Notes: a model not told the origin generated them from the sequence alone. A stretch of DNA of 64,000 nucleotides from Campylobacter troglodytis (GCF_006864425.1 NZ_QHLI01000005.1:17196-81195), one strand, 5' to 3'. Positions 28,006-38,010 are shown, numbered from the stretch's first letter. Made by a program: numbers and translations.

Positions 28006-29224
28006 TTTTTGTAAAGAAGAAGAAAGCACAAGTAGAAGGATCTTAGAAAATGAGGATTCAAGTTCTTTTATTTGTGAGTATTGCATCAAGGGTGCTTATA
28101 AGCTCATAGTTGGAGATGAGGAAACCCTTAGTAAATTTAGCCCTCAAGAAAGGCAAACGGTTGATTTTAAAAGTATCACCCCAAAGGAATTAAAGGCTCA
28201 TTTGGATAATTATGTCATAGGACAAGATAGGGCTAAGAAGGTGTTTAGTGTAGGGGTTTATAATCACTACAAACGCATTTTCAAGTCAGCACTTCAAAGC
28301 GATGACACCGAGCTTTTTAAATCAAATATCTTGCTAGTAGGTCCCACAGGTAGTGGTAAAACGCTTTTAGCACAAACTCTGGCTCGATTTTTAGATGTCC
28401 CCATAGCAATTTGCGATGCCACCTCGCTAACAGAGGCAGGCTATGTGGGAGAGGATGTAGAAAACATACTCACAAGGCTCTTGCAAGCAGCAAATGGAGA
28501 TGTAACAAAGGCTCAAATGGGCATAGTTTTTATAGATGAAATAGACAAAATAGCAAGAATGAGCGAAAACCGCTCCATCACCCGCGATGTCAGTGGCGAG
28601 GGCGTTCAGCAAGCCTTGCTTAAAATAATCGAAGGAAGCCTTGTTAATATACCCCCAAAGGGAGGCAGAAAGCATCCTAATCAAGACTTCATTCAAATAG
28701 ACACCTCAAATATCTTGTTTGTTTGTGGGGGTGCCTTTGACGGCTTGGATCAAATTTTAAAAAGAAAGCTAGGCGATAAGGTAGTAGGCTTTATGGAAGA
28801 GGAGGATAAAAATGACAAAAACGAGCTTTTACAAAAGATAGAACCAGATGACTTAGTGCATTTTGGGCTAATACCAGAGCTTATAGGTCGCCTTCACATC
28901 ATAGCTAGTTTAAATGAGCTAAACGAAGCAGATATGGTTAGAATTCTAACCGAACCTAAAAACGCCATCATAAAGCAGTATCAAAAGCTTTTTGCTATAG
29001 ACGGTGCAAAATTAAAATTTGAAGATGAGGCCTTGCAAGCCATAGCAAAATTAGCCTTGGAAAGAAAGACAGGCGCAAGAGGACTTCGTAGCATTATAGA
29101 GGAGATGATGATGGATCTGATGTTTGAATTACCTGAGTTTAAAAATTATGATATAATCATAACCAAAGAAGTAGTAAGCGAGGGTGCAAAACCCATATTT
29201 ATAAAAACCAAAAAGGCTGTGTGA
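27992..29224 (+). CDS. clpX: ATP-dependent Clp protease ATPase subunit ClpX
   Basis: AAA+ unfoldase of 410 residues that feeds substrates to ClpP. It has an N-terminal C4 zinc domain (CSFC...CEYC), Walker A GPTGSGKT, Walker [10 protein letters not shown], sensor and pore-loop regions ([10 protein letters not shown]) and [14 protein letters not shown] sequence ([15 protein letters not shown]). It starts 14 bases inside lpxA and its stop overlaps the mreB start. Confidence 0.96.
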   Translation: MRKCSFCKEEESTSRRILENEDSSSFICEYCIKGAYKLIVGDEETLSKFSPQERQTVDFKSITPKELKAHLDNYVIGQDRAKKVFSVGVYNHYKRIFKSALQSDDTELFKSNILLVGPTGSGKTLLAQTLARFLDVPIAICDATSLTEAGYVGEDVENILTRLLQAANGDVTKAQMGIVFIDEIDKIARMSENRSITRDVSGEGVQQALLKIIEGSLVNIPPKGGRKHPNQDFIQIDTSNILFVCGGAFDGLDQILKRKLGDKVVGFMEEEDKNDKNELLQKIEPDDLVHFGLIPELIGRLHIIASLNELNEADMVRILTEPKNAIIKQYQKLFAIDGAKLKFEDEALQAIAKLALERKTGARGLRSIIEEMMMDLMFELPEFKNYDIIITKEVVSEGAKPIFIKTKKAV

Positions 29225-30267
29225 TGATATTTGATCAGGTTATAGGATTTTTTTCAAGCGATATGGGCATAGACCTAGGCACGGCAAATACCCTAGTTCT
29301 TGTAAAGGACAAGGGCATAGTAATAAACGAGCCCTCAGTTGTAGCCGTTGAAAGAGAAAGATATGGAGGCTCAAAGGCTAAAATTTTAGCCGTTGGCAAG
29401 GAAGCAAAGGATATGGTAGGAAAAACCCCAGCCAACATAGAAGCCATTCGTCCTATGAAAGATGGCGTTATCGCGGACTTTGATATGACAGAAAAGATAA
29501 TAAGATATTTCATCGAAAAAACCCACCGCAGAAAAAATTTCTTGCGTCCTCGCATAGTGATTTCTGTTCCTTATGGGCTAACTCAGGTTGAAAGAAAGGC
29601 TGTTAAGGAAAGTGCTTTAAGTGCTGGTGCAAGGGAGGTTTTTTTGATTGAAGAGCCTATGGCTGCTGCCATTGGAGCTAGTTTGCCCATACAGGATCCT
29701 AAGGGGAATTTAATAGTAGATATAGGAGGAGGCACCACTGAGATAGGCGTTACTTCTCTTGGAGGGCTTGTTATCTCTAAGTCCATACGCGTAGCTGGGG
29801 ATAAGCTTGATACAAGCATAGTTAATTATGTAAAAACAAAATACGGCATCATCATAGGAGAAAGAACAGCTGAGGACATTAAGATCGAGATAGGCTCAGC
29901 CTATCCACTAGAAAAAGAACTTTCTATGGCTGTTAAGGGAAGAAATCAAGGCACAGGCTTACTTGATAGAATAGATCTTTCAAGCGAGGATGTACGCGAG
30001 GCTATGCGTGAGAATTTAAAGGAAATTGCAGATTCTTTGAGGATAGTTCTTGAGATGATGCCACCTGATCTAGCTTCTGATATTTTTGAAAACGGTATAG
30101 TTGTAAGTGGGGGTGGAGCCTTGATTAGAGGGCTTGATAAATATCTATCGGAAGCTGTTCGTTTGCCAACCTACATAGCAGATGATCCGCTTTTGTGTGT
30201 GGCAAGGGGAACTGGTAAGATTTTAGAAGAGATTTCTTTGCTAAAACAGCTAACAAATGAAGAATAA
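29224..30267 (+). CDS. mreB: rod shape-determining protein MreB
   Basis: Actin-like filament protein of about 347 residues that guides lateral wall synthesis. The phosphate loop MGIDLGTANTLVL is at the N-terminus, with IVDIGGGTTEIGV and VVSGGGALIRGLDKYL in the nucleotide site. I prefer ATG 29224, which overlaps the clpX stop as TGATG; GTG 29221 is the alternative. Co-transcribed with mreC, overlap 11 bases. Confidence 0.96.
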   Translation: MIFDQVIGFFSSDMGIDLGTANTLVLVKDKGIVINEPSVVAVERERYGGSKAKILAVGKEAKDMVGKTPANIEAIRPMKDGVIADFDMTEKIIRYFIEKTHRRKNFLRPRIVISVPYGLTQVERKAVKESALSAGAREVFLIEEPMAAAIGASLPIQDPKGNLIVDIGGGTTEIGVTSLGGLVISKSIRVAGDKLDTSIVNYVKTKYGIIIGERTAEDIKIEIGSAYPLEKELSMAVKGRNQGTGLLDRIDLSSEDVREAMRENLKEIADSLRIVLEMMPPDLASDIFENGIVVSGGGALIRGLDKYLSEAVRLPTYIADDPLLCVARGTGKILEEISLLKQLTNEE

Positions 30268-31006
30268 GATTTATCTTGCTCTAATCTTAGGCTTCTTGCT
30301 CTTTGTGTCCTTTTATTTTGGACTTAGCATTAAAAACAGTGTCCTCTTGCTTAATGATAGCCTTATAAATGCCTATTATAACAGCAAAAACTATCTTAAA
30401 GAGCTAATCAGCGAGCATTTTAACCAAGCAGAACAAATTCGCATTTTAAGAGAACAAAATAGGATCTTAGAAGAAGGAAATGCCCTCGCAAGTACCTTTG
30501 CAAGTCAGCTAAATTTGCTCTTAGAGGATAAAAATTCAAGCCAGTATTTTCCGCAACTTTCTTTAATCAAAGCCCTTTCTTATGTGCAAATTAGCGATTA
30601 TAATAGAATTTGGATAAATGCTCCTACTTTCAGCGATACTAAAAACAAGGGACTTATATATCAAGGCTATACAGCAGGAATAGCCATTACAAGAGAGGGA
30701 AGGGCTATGGCTCTTTTGCAAAGCGATGAGAACTGCGTTTTTTCTGTTGTAATTGGCAAGGATAAAATTCCTGGTGTGCTGCAAGGACGAGGGGATAGGG
30801 TTGGTATTAAGTTTATACCTAAGTTTAATACTGTTAATATAGGAGATGAGGTTTTAACAAGTGGGCTTGATGGGGTCTTTTTTTCTGGCGTTCCTGTGGG
30901 TAAGATAACAAGAGTGATTAACGAGGCTATGTATAACAGTGCTGAGATAGAACCCTTTGCAAAAATAGAGCTACCAAGCTATATGTATGTGATAGATAAA
31001 TTCTAG
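30257..31006 (+). CDS. mreC: rod shape-determining protein MreC
   Basis: Inner-membrane, periplasm-facing partner of MreB (249 residues). One N-terminal membrane segment (IYLALILGFLLFVSFYFGL), then a coiled-coil stretch (EQIRILREQNRILEEGN), then the double beta-barrel region with GIAITREGRAMALLQSD and GDEVLTSGLDGVFFSGVPVG typical of MreC. No mreD follows; a repeat and IS region begins. Confidence 0.93.
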   Translation: MKNKIYLALILGFLLFVSFYFGLSIKNSVLLLNDSLINAYYNSKNYLKELISEHFNQAEQIRILREQNRILEEGNALASTFASQLNLLLEDKNSSQYFPQLSLIKALSYVQISDYNRIWINAPTFSDTKNKGLIYQGYTAGIAITREGRAMALLQSDENCVFSVVIGKDKIPGVLQGRGDRVGIKFIPKFNTVNIGDEVLTSGLDGVFFSGVPVGKITRVINEAMYNSAEIEPFAKIELPSYMYVIDKF

Positions 31007-31214
31007 CTTTTTCTTAGTTTGCTTGAATTTAATTTCGCTTTAAAAATGAAACCAAAAGATAATCATTTTATAACTTTTATGAAATTTAAGCTTTGCTGTG
31101 AATTTTTATAAGGCTTCTTGCTGTGCTACTAAAAAGCTTAAATTTTAGACTAACTCAAAGGCTTAATACTAAATAGAACTTTTTAAAAAATATAGGCTCA
31201 AGATATTTTAATTC

Positions 31215-31562
31215 TATACAAGTTCATTTTAAGCTATGGATAACAAAATGAAAAATTAAGTATAGGCTCAATTAAACTTAAACCAAAGGAATTTTAAGTT
31301 ACAGCCTATGAAAAACAAGGTTTGTTTCCAAATTTCGCATATATAATTTAAAGAATTTTGAAGTATTTTTTGCTTCATACTCTTGTAACTGCGTAGTAGA
31401 AGGAGACAAGATCCTGTTAAGCATTCTAAAAATGAGTTTAGCTAAGAAACACATAAATGAAACTGTGAATTTTTTTGCTACGCGTCTTGACTGCATAGTA
31501 GAAGTTTGAAAAGTTTAGACTTGCCAAATTTAATGGCTGAAAATTTTATACCTCATTTAAAG
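31215..31562 (+). repeat. about 350-bp direct repeat, copy 1
   Basis: Begins TATACAAGTTCATTTTAAGC, passes GGCTCAATTAAACTTAAACC and ends at CCTCATTTAAAGG. A near-identical copy follows at about 32372-32725, on the other side of the inverted IS copy. Confidence 0.75.
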
Positions 31563-31563
31563 G

Positions 31564-32362
31564 CGATTGATACTTTTAGCTAAAATGACCTAGGATTTTT
31601 CCTAAGCCATTTTAACGAAATTTTATACAAATTTTCGTTTTTAACCTTGACATTGTGTCTAAATTCAATTTCCTTCAAATGCGTAAAAAGAAAAATTCCT
31701 TTTTAATGCCGTGAAACTGACTTAATCTAGCCTTTGTAAGGTCCTCAGAAATTCACAACTTCATTGATATGGCTTCGTTCATTTGCGAACTCATTTTTGG
31801 AGTGCTTTACTCTGTAACTTTGCTCCTTCTACTACGCAGTTGCAAGACGAAACGAAGCAAAAAATCCACCAAGGCACCGTAGGCTTTAAGCTTATCGCTG
31901 TAAATTTCACTTTCTTTAAGCTCTGAAAAGTCCTTTATAATAGGCAGCAACTCTTTGGCAGAGTAAGTGTTTGAGTGTATAGACGCTAGCCTAGCGTTTT
32001 AGCATTCCTTCTCGCAGAGGGACAAGAGGGGTAACGAAGTAAAAACACAGGTGTCTTTTTTCCAGCCCTACGCCCACGCTTTCCACGCACACGTCTTGCA
32101 CCAAAATAACTTTCACCAACTTCAACCACTCATCTTGCTGATTTTTGCGCACTTTTTAAGGGTTAAAAGCTTGCTGCACTATCCTATTCACACAAGGACT
32201 AGAAACCTTGCAAAGAGGGCGATTTTGCTCACACAAATATCAGCACAAAAACACTCCAAAATTTGCCTAAATTTACGCTTTCAAATGTAGGGCAAAAATA
32301 TATACTAAGATCGATTTTACCAAGCTTTGGGCTGTAATTATATCAGCTAAAAGTATCAATCG
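31564..32362 (-). mobile_element. IS1595-type element with perfect 18-bp terminal inverted repeats, decayed transposase
   Basis: Bounded by CGATTGATACTTTTAGCT at 31564-31581 and its exact reverse complement at 32345-32362, giving a 799-bp element. The minus strand spells broken ISXO2-like transposase pieces, interrupted by 34-bp units at 31827-31860 and 32009-32042, each between CC and AAA on the plus strand (TTT and GG on the coding strand). No usable transposase remains. Confidence 0.72.
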
Positions 32363-32371
32363 TCTTTATTT

Positions 32372-32725
32372 TATACAAGTTTATTTTAAGCTATGGATAA
32401 CAAAATGAAAAATTAAGTATAGGCTCAATTAAACTTAAACCAAAGGGATTTTAAGTTACAGCCTATGCAAAACAAGGTTTGTTTCCAAATTTCGCATATA
32501 TAATTTAAAGAATTTTGAAGTATTTTTTGCTTCATACTATTGTAACTGCGTAGTAGAAGGAGACAAGATCCTGTTAAGCATTCTAAAAATGAGTTTAACT
32601 AAGAAATACATAAATGAAACTGTGATTTTTTTTGCTACGCGTCTTGTAACTGCGTAGTAGAAGTTTGAAAAGTTTAGACTTACCAAATTTAATGGCTAAA
32701 AATTTTATGCCTCATTTAAAGGAAA
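32372..32725 (+). repeat. about 350-bp direct repeat, copy 2
   Basis: Matches 31215-31562 with few differences (for example AAGGGATTTT for AAGGAATTTT). It continues into an IS1595-type right end (AAAATTGATAAGAAAAAATACC...AAAGTATCTTGA) up to about 32818. Confidence 0.7.
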
Positions 32726-33062
32726 TAAAATTTAAATATAGCACGAAAAATTTAGGGCAAAATTCTCATCAAAATTTATTAAAATTGATAAGAAAAAATA
32801 CCATTAAAGTATCTTGATCCTAAGAGTTTTTAAACCTAATGTCAAATTTTTAGTGCTTTTGCGTTCATACACTCATCATTAAACTCATCTACTGTCTCAA
32901 GATCCTCACTTTGTGCTTCTCTCAGCTCAGTGCTTGATTTTTTCGTTTAATGTTATTTGTGAAGTTAGCTTTAAAACTGTTTTATTGCACTTAAGATTTT
33001 ATCACAGTCATTTTTCTTAGCCTTTTTGTCAAAAGCACTTAACACAAAAAGCTTAACAAGCC

Positions 33063-34139
33063 CTACTCAAAATGCCAGCTTTTGCCCTTGAATTTATATT
33101 TATCCTCTTGTTTTTTGATGGGCTTTGCCTTGCCAAAAATAGTAAGCCTTATGTCAAATTTTTTAGCATTTTGAAGAATAAACTCTTTGTGTTTTGGTGC
33201 AAAGGCAAATAAGATCTCATATTCCTCGCCGCTATTTAGCTCATCCTCGCTTAAATTCACAAGCCATTTTACGCCAAGCTTATTTAAGCTAAGCATCCTA
33301 GCTAAATCCTGTCCTAAACCATCAGAAAGATCCATAGCACAACTCACTTTTGAAGCTATCTTGTAAAAAAACTCAGCTCTTAAACTTGGCCTTATGAAGC
33401 GGTGAGTTGGCGGTAGTTTGGTGGGATTTTGTGAATTTTTTTTATCTTTTAGATCTATATTTGAGCTTATTTTTGCTTGAATTTTTTTTAAATTCAAGCT
33501 AGCTTGTGAATTTTTACTATTTAAATCCTTTAAGCTCATATCATCTTGCAAATTTTCAAGGCTCAAAGCCTTTGAATTCAAGCTATTTTCATTATCTTGT
33601 AAAGCATCAAGCCTTAAATCCTTTGAATTTATATTATCTTGTGAATTTTCGTATTCTTGTAAAATTTTAAGCCCCCTTAAACTCTCCCCCAAGCTACCTG
33701 TAAAAGCTAGTAGATCGCCTTTTTTCAAGCCTTTGCGGTAAATTGCTTTCTTTCTTATCTTGCTTATTAAAGTAATGCTAAGAGCGATTTTATCAGCACT
33801 TATGGTATCTCCACCTATGATTTTAATCTTAAAATCCCTAGCAGTTTTTAAAAAGCCTCTTTGAAGTGCTTTTATATCAGAATTTGAAAGATCTTTTGGC
33901 AAGGCAAGCCCAAGCAGTGCGTATTTTGGCACAGCATTCATAACTATGGCATCTGAGATATTTACAAGCAAGGACTTTGTGGCAATTTGCTCATAACTTA
34001 GCCACCCCCTTTTAAAATGCACATCCTCAAAAAACAAATCCTTGCTAAAACACCATTTACCAAGCATTTTAAGCACAGCCCCGTCATCACCGTTAAGCTC
34101 GTTTAAAAAAGGCTTTATAATTAAATTTTCTTTATCCAT
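33063..34139 (-). CDS. thiL: thiamine-monophosphate kinase with low-complexity insert
   Basis: Makes thiamine diphosphate from the monophosphate. Family marks are NGDDGAVLKMLG near the N-terminus, DLFFEDVHFKRGWLS, KIIGGDTISADKIALSITL and SCAMDLSDGLGQDLARM. At 358 residues it is about 80 longer than usual because residues about 162-240 are an N/S/K/L-rich insert (NSKDL, NSLNSK units). The insert lies between the two conserved halves and keeps the frame. The domains around it look intact, so function is plausible. Confidence 0.9.
   Translation of the reverse strand: MDKENLIIKPFLNELNGDDGAVLKMLGKWCFSKDLFFEDVHFKRGWLSYEQIATKSLLVNISDAIVMNAVPKYALLGLALPKDLSNSDIKALQRGFLKTARDFKIKIIGGDTISADKIALSITLISKIRKKAIYRKGLKKGDLLAFTGSLGESLRGLKILQEYENSQDNINSKDLRLDALQDNENSLNSKALSLENLQDDMSLKDLNSKNSQASLNLKKIQAKISSNIDLKDKKNSQNPTKLPPTHRFIRPSLRAEFFYKIASKVSCAMDLSDGLGQDLARMLSLNKLGVKWLVNLSEDELNSGEEYEILFAFAPKHKEFILQNAKKFDIRLTIFGKAKPIKKQEDKYKFKGKSWHFE
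33420..33656 (-). repeat. AATTCAAA-rich in-frame insert in thiL
   Basis: About 237 bp of degenerate repeats containing AAATTCAAG, GAATTTA and AATTCACAAG words on the coding strand, encoding the low-complexity stretch of ThiL. Same style as the insert at 7511-7753. Confidence 0.7.
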
Positions 34140-34201
34140 AAAGAAATTTTAGCCTAAATTGCTAAATTTAAAAAAACTTAACATTAAGCTTGAATTTATA
34201 G

Positions 34202-34207
34202 TATAAT
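34202..34207 (+). promoter_or_regulatory. -10 box of the small secreted protein gene
   Basis: TATAAT within TATAGTATAATTTTTC, 50 bases before ATG 34257. Confidence 0.55.
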
Positions 34208-34256
34208 TTTTCAAAAATATGTCGATATTAAATCAAAATTTAATAGGAGTAAGGCT

Positions 34257-34457
34257 ATGAAATGTTTCTTCGTTTTAATTGCTTTCTTTGCCACAGCTAC
34301 TCTTGCAAATGAGCAAGTTAAGGGCGAAGAGATAGAGGATAGAAGATATGTAGGTTGTGCTGCGTATCCTTCTTGGCATTATAAGGCTTGTCAAACACCA
34401 AATCAATCCTTTAACCAGCAATTTGCTTGCAAGTATTGGGGACTTTGTAGGTATTAA
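34257..34457 (+). CDS. small exported cysteine-rich protein
   Basis: 66 residues with a clear signal peptide (MKCFFVLIAFFATATLAN, cleavage expected after LAN or LA). The mature part of about 48 residues has four Cys (VGCAAYPSWHYKAC...FACKYWGLCRY), enough for two disulfides, and many aromatic residues near the end. I do not recognise the family. TAGGAGTAAGG precedes ATG 34257. It is followed 11 bases later by the next gene, so the two are probably one operon. Confidence 0.7.
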   Translation: MKCFFVLIAFFATATLANEQVKGEEIEDRRYVGCAAYPSWHYKACQTPNQSFNQQFACKYWGLCRY

Positions 34458-34468
34458 AAGGAGAAAAA

Positions 34469-34849
34469 ATGCAAATTTCAAGCAATCTAACACCTATTTT
34501 TATCCAAGAAAATTTAAAAAAAGAGGATAACAAGCAAGAACAAGATCCTAAGGTAAATATCAAAAATTTGTCCCAAGAAACAAGCGAACAAGCAAAACAA
34601 GCCCAAGATTCACAAGAAAGTAGTAGCGGACAAGATGATGTAGGTATGGCAGCACTTTATAAGCGCTTACAACAAATTTATCAACAACTTGAAAAGCTTC
34701 AAGCTGAGCTTCAAGGGCAAAGTGATCCTACTCAAAGAAGTTCCTTATTGGCTCAAATCATGCAGCTTAACGGCCAAGCCCAAGAGATAAACAAGCAAAT
34801 TCAAAAGGCACTTGAAAAGATGCTTGAAAGCCTTTCAAAGACTGTTTAA
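34469..34849 (+). CDS. coiled-coil protein of unknown function
   Basis: 126 residues, strongly hydrophilic, no signal peptide. The first half is disordered and Q/E/S-rich; the second half (ALYKRLQQIYQQLEKLQAEL, then LNGQAQEINKQIQKALEKML) is a predicted coiled coil. AAAAGGAG lies before ATG 34469. Function unknown. It sits between thiL and IS remnants and behind the small exported protein. Confidence 0.7.
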   Translation: MQISSNLTPIFIQENLKKEDNKQEQDPKVNIKNLSQETSEQAKQAQDSQESSSGQDDVGMAALYKRLQQIYQQLEKLQAELQGQSDPTQRSSLLAQIMQLNGQAQEINKQIQKALEKMLESLSKTV

Positions 34850-34866
34850 TAAATCTAGCAATTCAT

Positions 34867-34906
34867 TTTAAGCCTTTAATTTTTGTAAAATCTTAAGGGC
34901 TTAAAA
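34867..34906 (+). terminator. possible terminator after the coiled-coil gene
   Basis: TTTTAAGCC and GGCTTAAAA arms (nine base pairs) around a T-rich loop, just downstream of the stop codon. Confidence 0.4.
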
Positions 34907-34974
34907 AAGCCTTAATCTTTTTAAGAAAGGATTAAGATCTTTGAATTTAATACAAGATCCTTCTAAATATAAAG

Positions 34975-36147
34975 GGTTTAATTACACTTCAATCAAAGGG
35001 TTTTTGGCTTAGAGCCTATGAAAAACAAGCAAAAAATAATCTATTTGCAAATTTATCCAAATATAATTTAAACAAGCTTTGAGGTATTTTTAGCTTTTGT
35101 CTTTACAAAAAAGAATAATCTTAGCGAGTAAAATACGGTAAATTCAAGTATTTATTTTATCTTTAAAAAAGCCTCCAAAAGCTATAAGGTATCCTCCTAC
35201 AAATTTGCACACTCACAAAATCACCTAAGCTTAACTTGTAAATTTATAAAACCTTGCACGATTTAGAGCTTTTAAATTTAAGGGCTGACAATTTTATTCT
35301 TCATTTAAGGAAAGGCTCAAGATGCTTGAATTTGAGACAATACCATTTTAAAGTATGTAGAGCAAAATGAAAAACAAGTATATGATACATTCTCGAATTG
35401 TCTCAAAAGAAATTTAAGGAATTTGGAAGTATGTTTTTGCTTCGTTAAGCCTCTTGCAACTTTTGGGGAAGCCTTGATTTAGAGGCTAAAAAAATCGCAG
35501 AAATTTGCAAAATAACTCCTGCTTGTGTGAATAGAATTTTGAGTGAAATTCGCATTTTTATAGCCAAAGAGTGTGAAAAAATTTCTAAAATGAATGGTAA
35601 AATCGAAGTTGATGAGAATTATTTTTTGCTTCGTTACACTCGCAACTGTAAGCAGAAGGTGCAAAGCGTGTTCGTGGAAAAAGGGGGTGTGGGGCTGATG
35701 ACACCTGTGTTTGGAATGCTAAAGCGAAACGGCTACGTTTATACGCACAAACACTTGCTCTGCCAAAGAATTGCAGTCCACAATAAAGGAATTTTCAGAG
35801 TTGGCAGAAAGTGAAATTTACAGCGATGGCTTCAAAGCCTATGATGGCTTGATGGATTTTTTGCTTCGTTTTGTCTTGCAACTTTGCAAGAAGGAGCAAA
35901 GGCTCATTATAGGGTAAAGCACTCTAAAAACTAGTTTGCAAAGGGATGAAACCACATAAACGGCATAGAGAATTTCTAGGGCTTTGCAAAGTTGACACTT
36001 GCTAAATTTCGTGGAATTAAGAAAGAAAATTTTATCCTTCACTTAAAGGAAACAGAATTTAGATATAATACTAAAAATTTAGGACAAAATCTTTATCAAA
36101 ATTTATTAAAGTTGATAAGAGAAAATCCTGTTAAAGTATCTTGAGCC
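34975..36147 (+). mobile_element. IS1595-family remnants (mosaic) ending in a near-full transposase wreck
   Basis: Left end GGTTTAATTACACTTCAATC resembles the GGCTCAATTAAAC ends; the right end is TTAAAGTATCTTGAGCC at 36147. Between 35480 and 36140 broken frames spell the transposase: RILSEIRIFIAKECEKISK, KIEVDENYF, TPVFGMLKRNGYVYT and HLKETEFRYN. The catalytic region is cut by 32-bp units at 35626-35657 and 35861-35892. A further end fragment near 35320 shows that more than one insertion contributed. Confidence 0.72.
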
Positions 36148-36455
36148 AATTTTTATTTTAAAATTCACAAGAATTCAGGCAATTTTATAATTGTGAAAAC
36201 GTGAAAACTCTGTCAATCCAAAAGCCCCTTGCCTTGCGAGATTATAACCCTTTAAGCACCTTGTCTTGCAAGTGGGCTTTACATTAGCGACAAAGTCCCC
36301 TGCTGTGCGGATAGGTTTTGCTTCGGCTACGCCTTGCAACTAGTTGGGTGGGGGGTAGTCAAATACTCATTGCAAGCGAGCAAAGCAGTAGCAAATTCCC
36401 TTAAAATAATCTAAACGGCGTAATTTCAAAATGCAAACTACCTGGCATTTGTTTT
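36148..36455. other. spacer between IS remnant and the C39 locus
   Basis: No gene. Around 36315-36345 it carries a copy of the short TTTT-GCTTCG...TTGCAACT...GGG unit outside any recognisable transposase. No clear terminator for the minus-strand operon is seen. Confidence 0.4.
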
Positions 36456-37010
36456 TCAGGTATTTGCAAAGCGTTTTTTTTGCAGTTCATTTTTGGGTAA
36501 AACTATGAGTGCAAAACCGCCTTTTTTGTGCTTGTCCCATATACTGAAAAATTGCCGTTTTGAGCTTAGGTATCTACCCGAACTTGGATCAAACACTTGC
36601 AAGAAACCCCCTTCGCTGTTGATGATGATGACGAAGTGTGGAAAGCGTGGGTCGTCCTCTATCTTTACAAGCAAAGGTATGTCAAGCAGTTTGTCAAGGC
36701 TTTGACGCGTGATTTGATACGCACTGCTTTCATAGCCCAGCTTATCAAGCACGGCTATCAAGTCCGCAAGGCTCGCCATATCAGTGCGTAGCTCTTTTTC
36801 GCTCATCGCTTGCAGGATTTCAAGTTCGCTAAATTTTTGCATATCTATCATATTTAAAAGCGTGGCAAGGCTCGCTGCACCGCAAGATTGCTCATAATTT
36901 TGTCTAACAATATCTTTATTTTTAAGCTCTTGGTAGGATTTAACCGCAAATTCAGCCCAAAGCGTTAGGGGGAAAAGGGCTGTTAAAGCTAAAATGTATA
37001 AGCGTTTCAT
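36456..37010 (-). CDS. periplasmic C39-type double-glycine peptidase (FapD-like)
   Basis: 184 residues: signal peptide (MKRLYILALTALFPLTLWA), then a C39 papain-like domain. All catalytic parts are seen: Gln six residues before the Cys (VRQNYEQSCGAAS), catalytic Cys in SCGAA, His in PHFVIII, and Asp in VFDPSSG. Unlike bacteriocin ABC transporters it has no membrane or ATPase domain, so it should act alone in the periplasm, as proposed for FapD in Pseudomonas amyloid systems. The gene starts 5 bases after the accessory pseudogene and ends an all-minus locus whose exported proteins carry GG leaders. Cleavage of those leaders is inference. Confidence 0.85.
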   Translation of the reverse strand: MKRLYILALTALFPLTLWAEFAVKSYQELKNKDIVRQNYEQSCGAASLATLLNMIDMQKFSELEILQAMSEKELRTDMASLADLIAVLDKLGYESSAYQITRQSLDKLLDIPLLVKIEDDPRFPHFVIIINSEGGFLQVFDPSSGRYLSSKRQFFSIWDKHKKGGFALIVLPKNELQKKRFANT

Positions 37011-37015
37011 TGATT

Positions 37016-38010
37016 TTAGGCTTTTATATCCACTTTTTGCGTTTCTTGTGCTTTTTTTACTTCTTTTTGATTGTCAAAATGTGTGGCAAAAAGCAGTTCA
37101 AGCTGTTTTCGCGCTTGTTCTAACCCATCATCAAAGCCCACACCGCTTTTTTCACTCGCCCTTTCTTGCATTTTCTTGTTTTGATAGGCTTTATACTGCG
37201 TTTTAAACTCATCTAAATCCGTGCCTGCAAGCAACTGCATAAAGTCTTTGTCGCCAAAAACGATGACATTTTGTAGTTCGCTTTGTCTGAACCACTTACT
37301 TAACGCACTCGTGTCCGTGTGCCTATCAGCGCCCAGCATTTTGCCCATTATAGTCGTCTCGCTTTCGATAAGCGTGGCGTTTGCATTCACAAGTGCCACC
37401 AAAAGCCCGCCTGTGTTTATCTCGCCATTTTCGTTTGTGTATTTTGCCATTTCATTTTTGTTGCGGATAACGCCGATTTCATTGTCAAAAAAGCCGTCTA
37501 AAAACGCATTTCTCGTTTGCGTTACGCCACTTTCTTCGGCGAGCAGTGAATTTATGGCGTTGTCGCTTTTTGCCTCGTCAAAAGACAGCGTTTTGCCGAC
37601 TTCAAGTGTGCTTGTGTTATATTGATAGATGAAAGGCAAGTTTTGCAACTCGTCCGTGCTAAATGAGCTTTTTGCGCTCTTATTTGTGAGCTGAGAAAAG
37701 ATTTTTAGGCATTGCCTATGGTTTGGGCTATGTCTATGTTCGTGCGTAAAGGTATGCCAAAGGGCTTGTAGCTCGTGGCTTGCTCTATCATTTGCTGCAT
37801 AGTGCTAGAATGTATTTTGTAATCGCTTGGAATTCCCGCTGCTTTGTTGAATTCATCGGTAAAATAGCCATCTTTATCGACTTTATATCCTAAAACTTCG
37901 TTTGAGTTTGCTGAAGTTGTGCTTGAATTTATATTTTTATTTTCTGTATTTTTCACGCTCACTTTTAAATTTGCAAGTGGGTTAAATGAGTTTGTGTTGA
38001 AATTTATCAT
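37016..38010 (-). pseudogene. accessory protein C (possible Cj0814-type secreted protein family), frameshifted
   Basis: Starts MINFNTNSFNPLANLKVSV with LGYKVDKDGYFTDEFNKAAG and ends QKVDIKA, the same ends as accessory B. The frame stops after DIAQTIGNA at 37706-37708. One base added there restores LKIFSQLTNKSAKSSF, which aligns with TLFAQLVPNAS of accessory B, and the rest continues to 37016. A single-base deletion in this copy is the simplest reading. No signal peptide. I weakly recall the GYxVDKDGYFT motif from proteins annotated as flagellar-dependent secreted (Cj0814 family). It lies between the first double-glycine gene and the peptidase. Confidence 0.7.

Larger units (their letters stand above)
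31007..33062. other. spacer made of IS1595-type remnants and a duplicated block
   Basis: Two kb between mreC and thiL without an intact gene. It contains an inverted right end at 31195, an IS left part (31264-31562), an inverted IS copy (31564-32362), and a second copy of the left part (about 32372-32725) followed by a right end near 32815. Confidence 0.7.

Noticed and set aside
32051..32290. 79-codon frame on the plus strand
   Set aside because: Antisense to the decayed transposase in the inverted IS copy.
36456..37010. C39 domain as part of a bacteriocin ABC transporter
   Set aside because: The protein ends after the peptidase domain, has its own signal peptide, and no ATPase or membrane domain gene is nearby.
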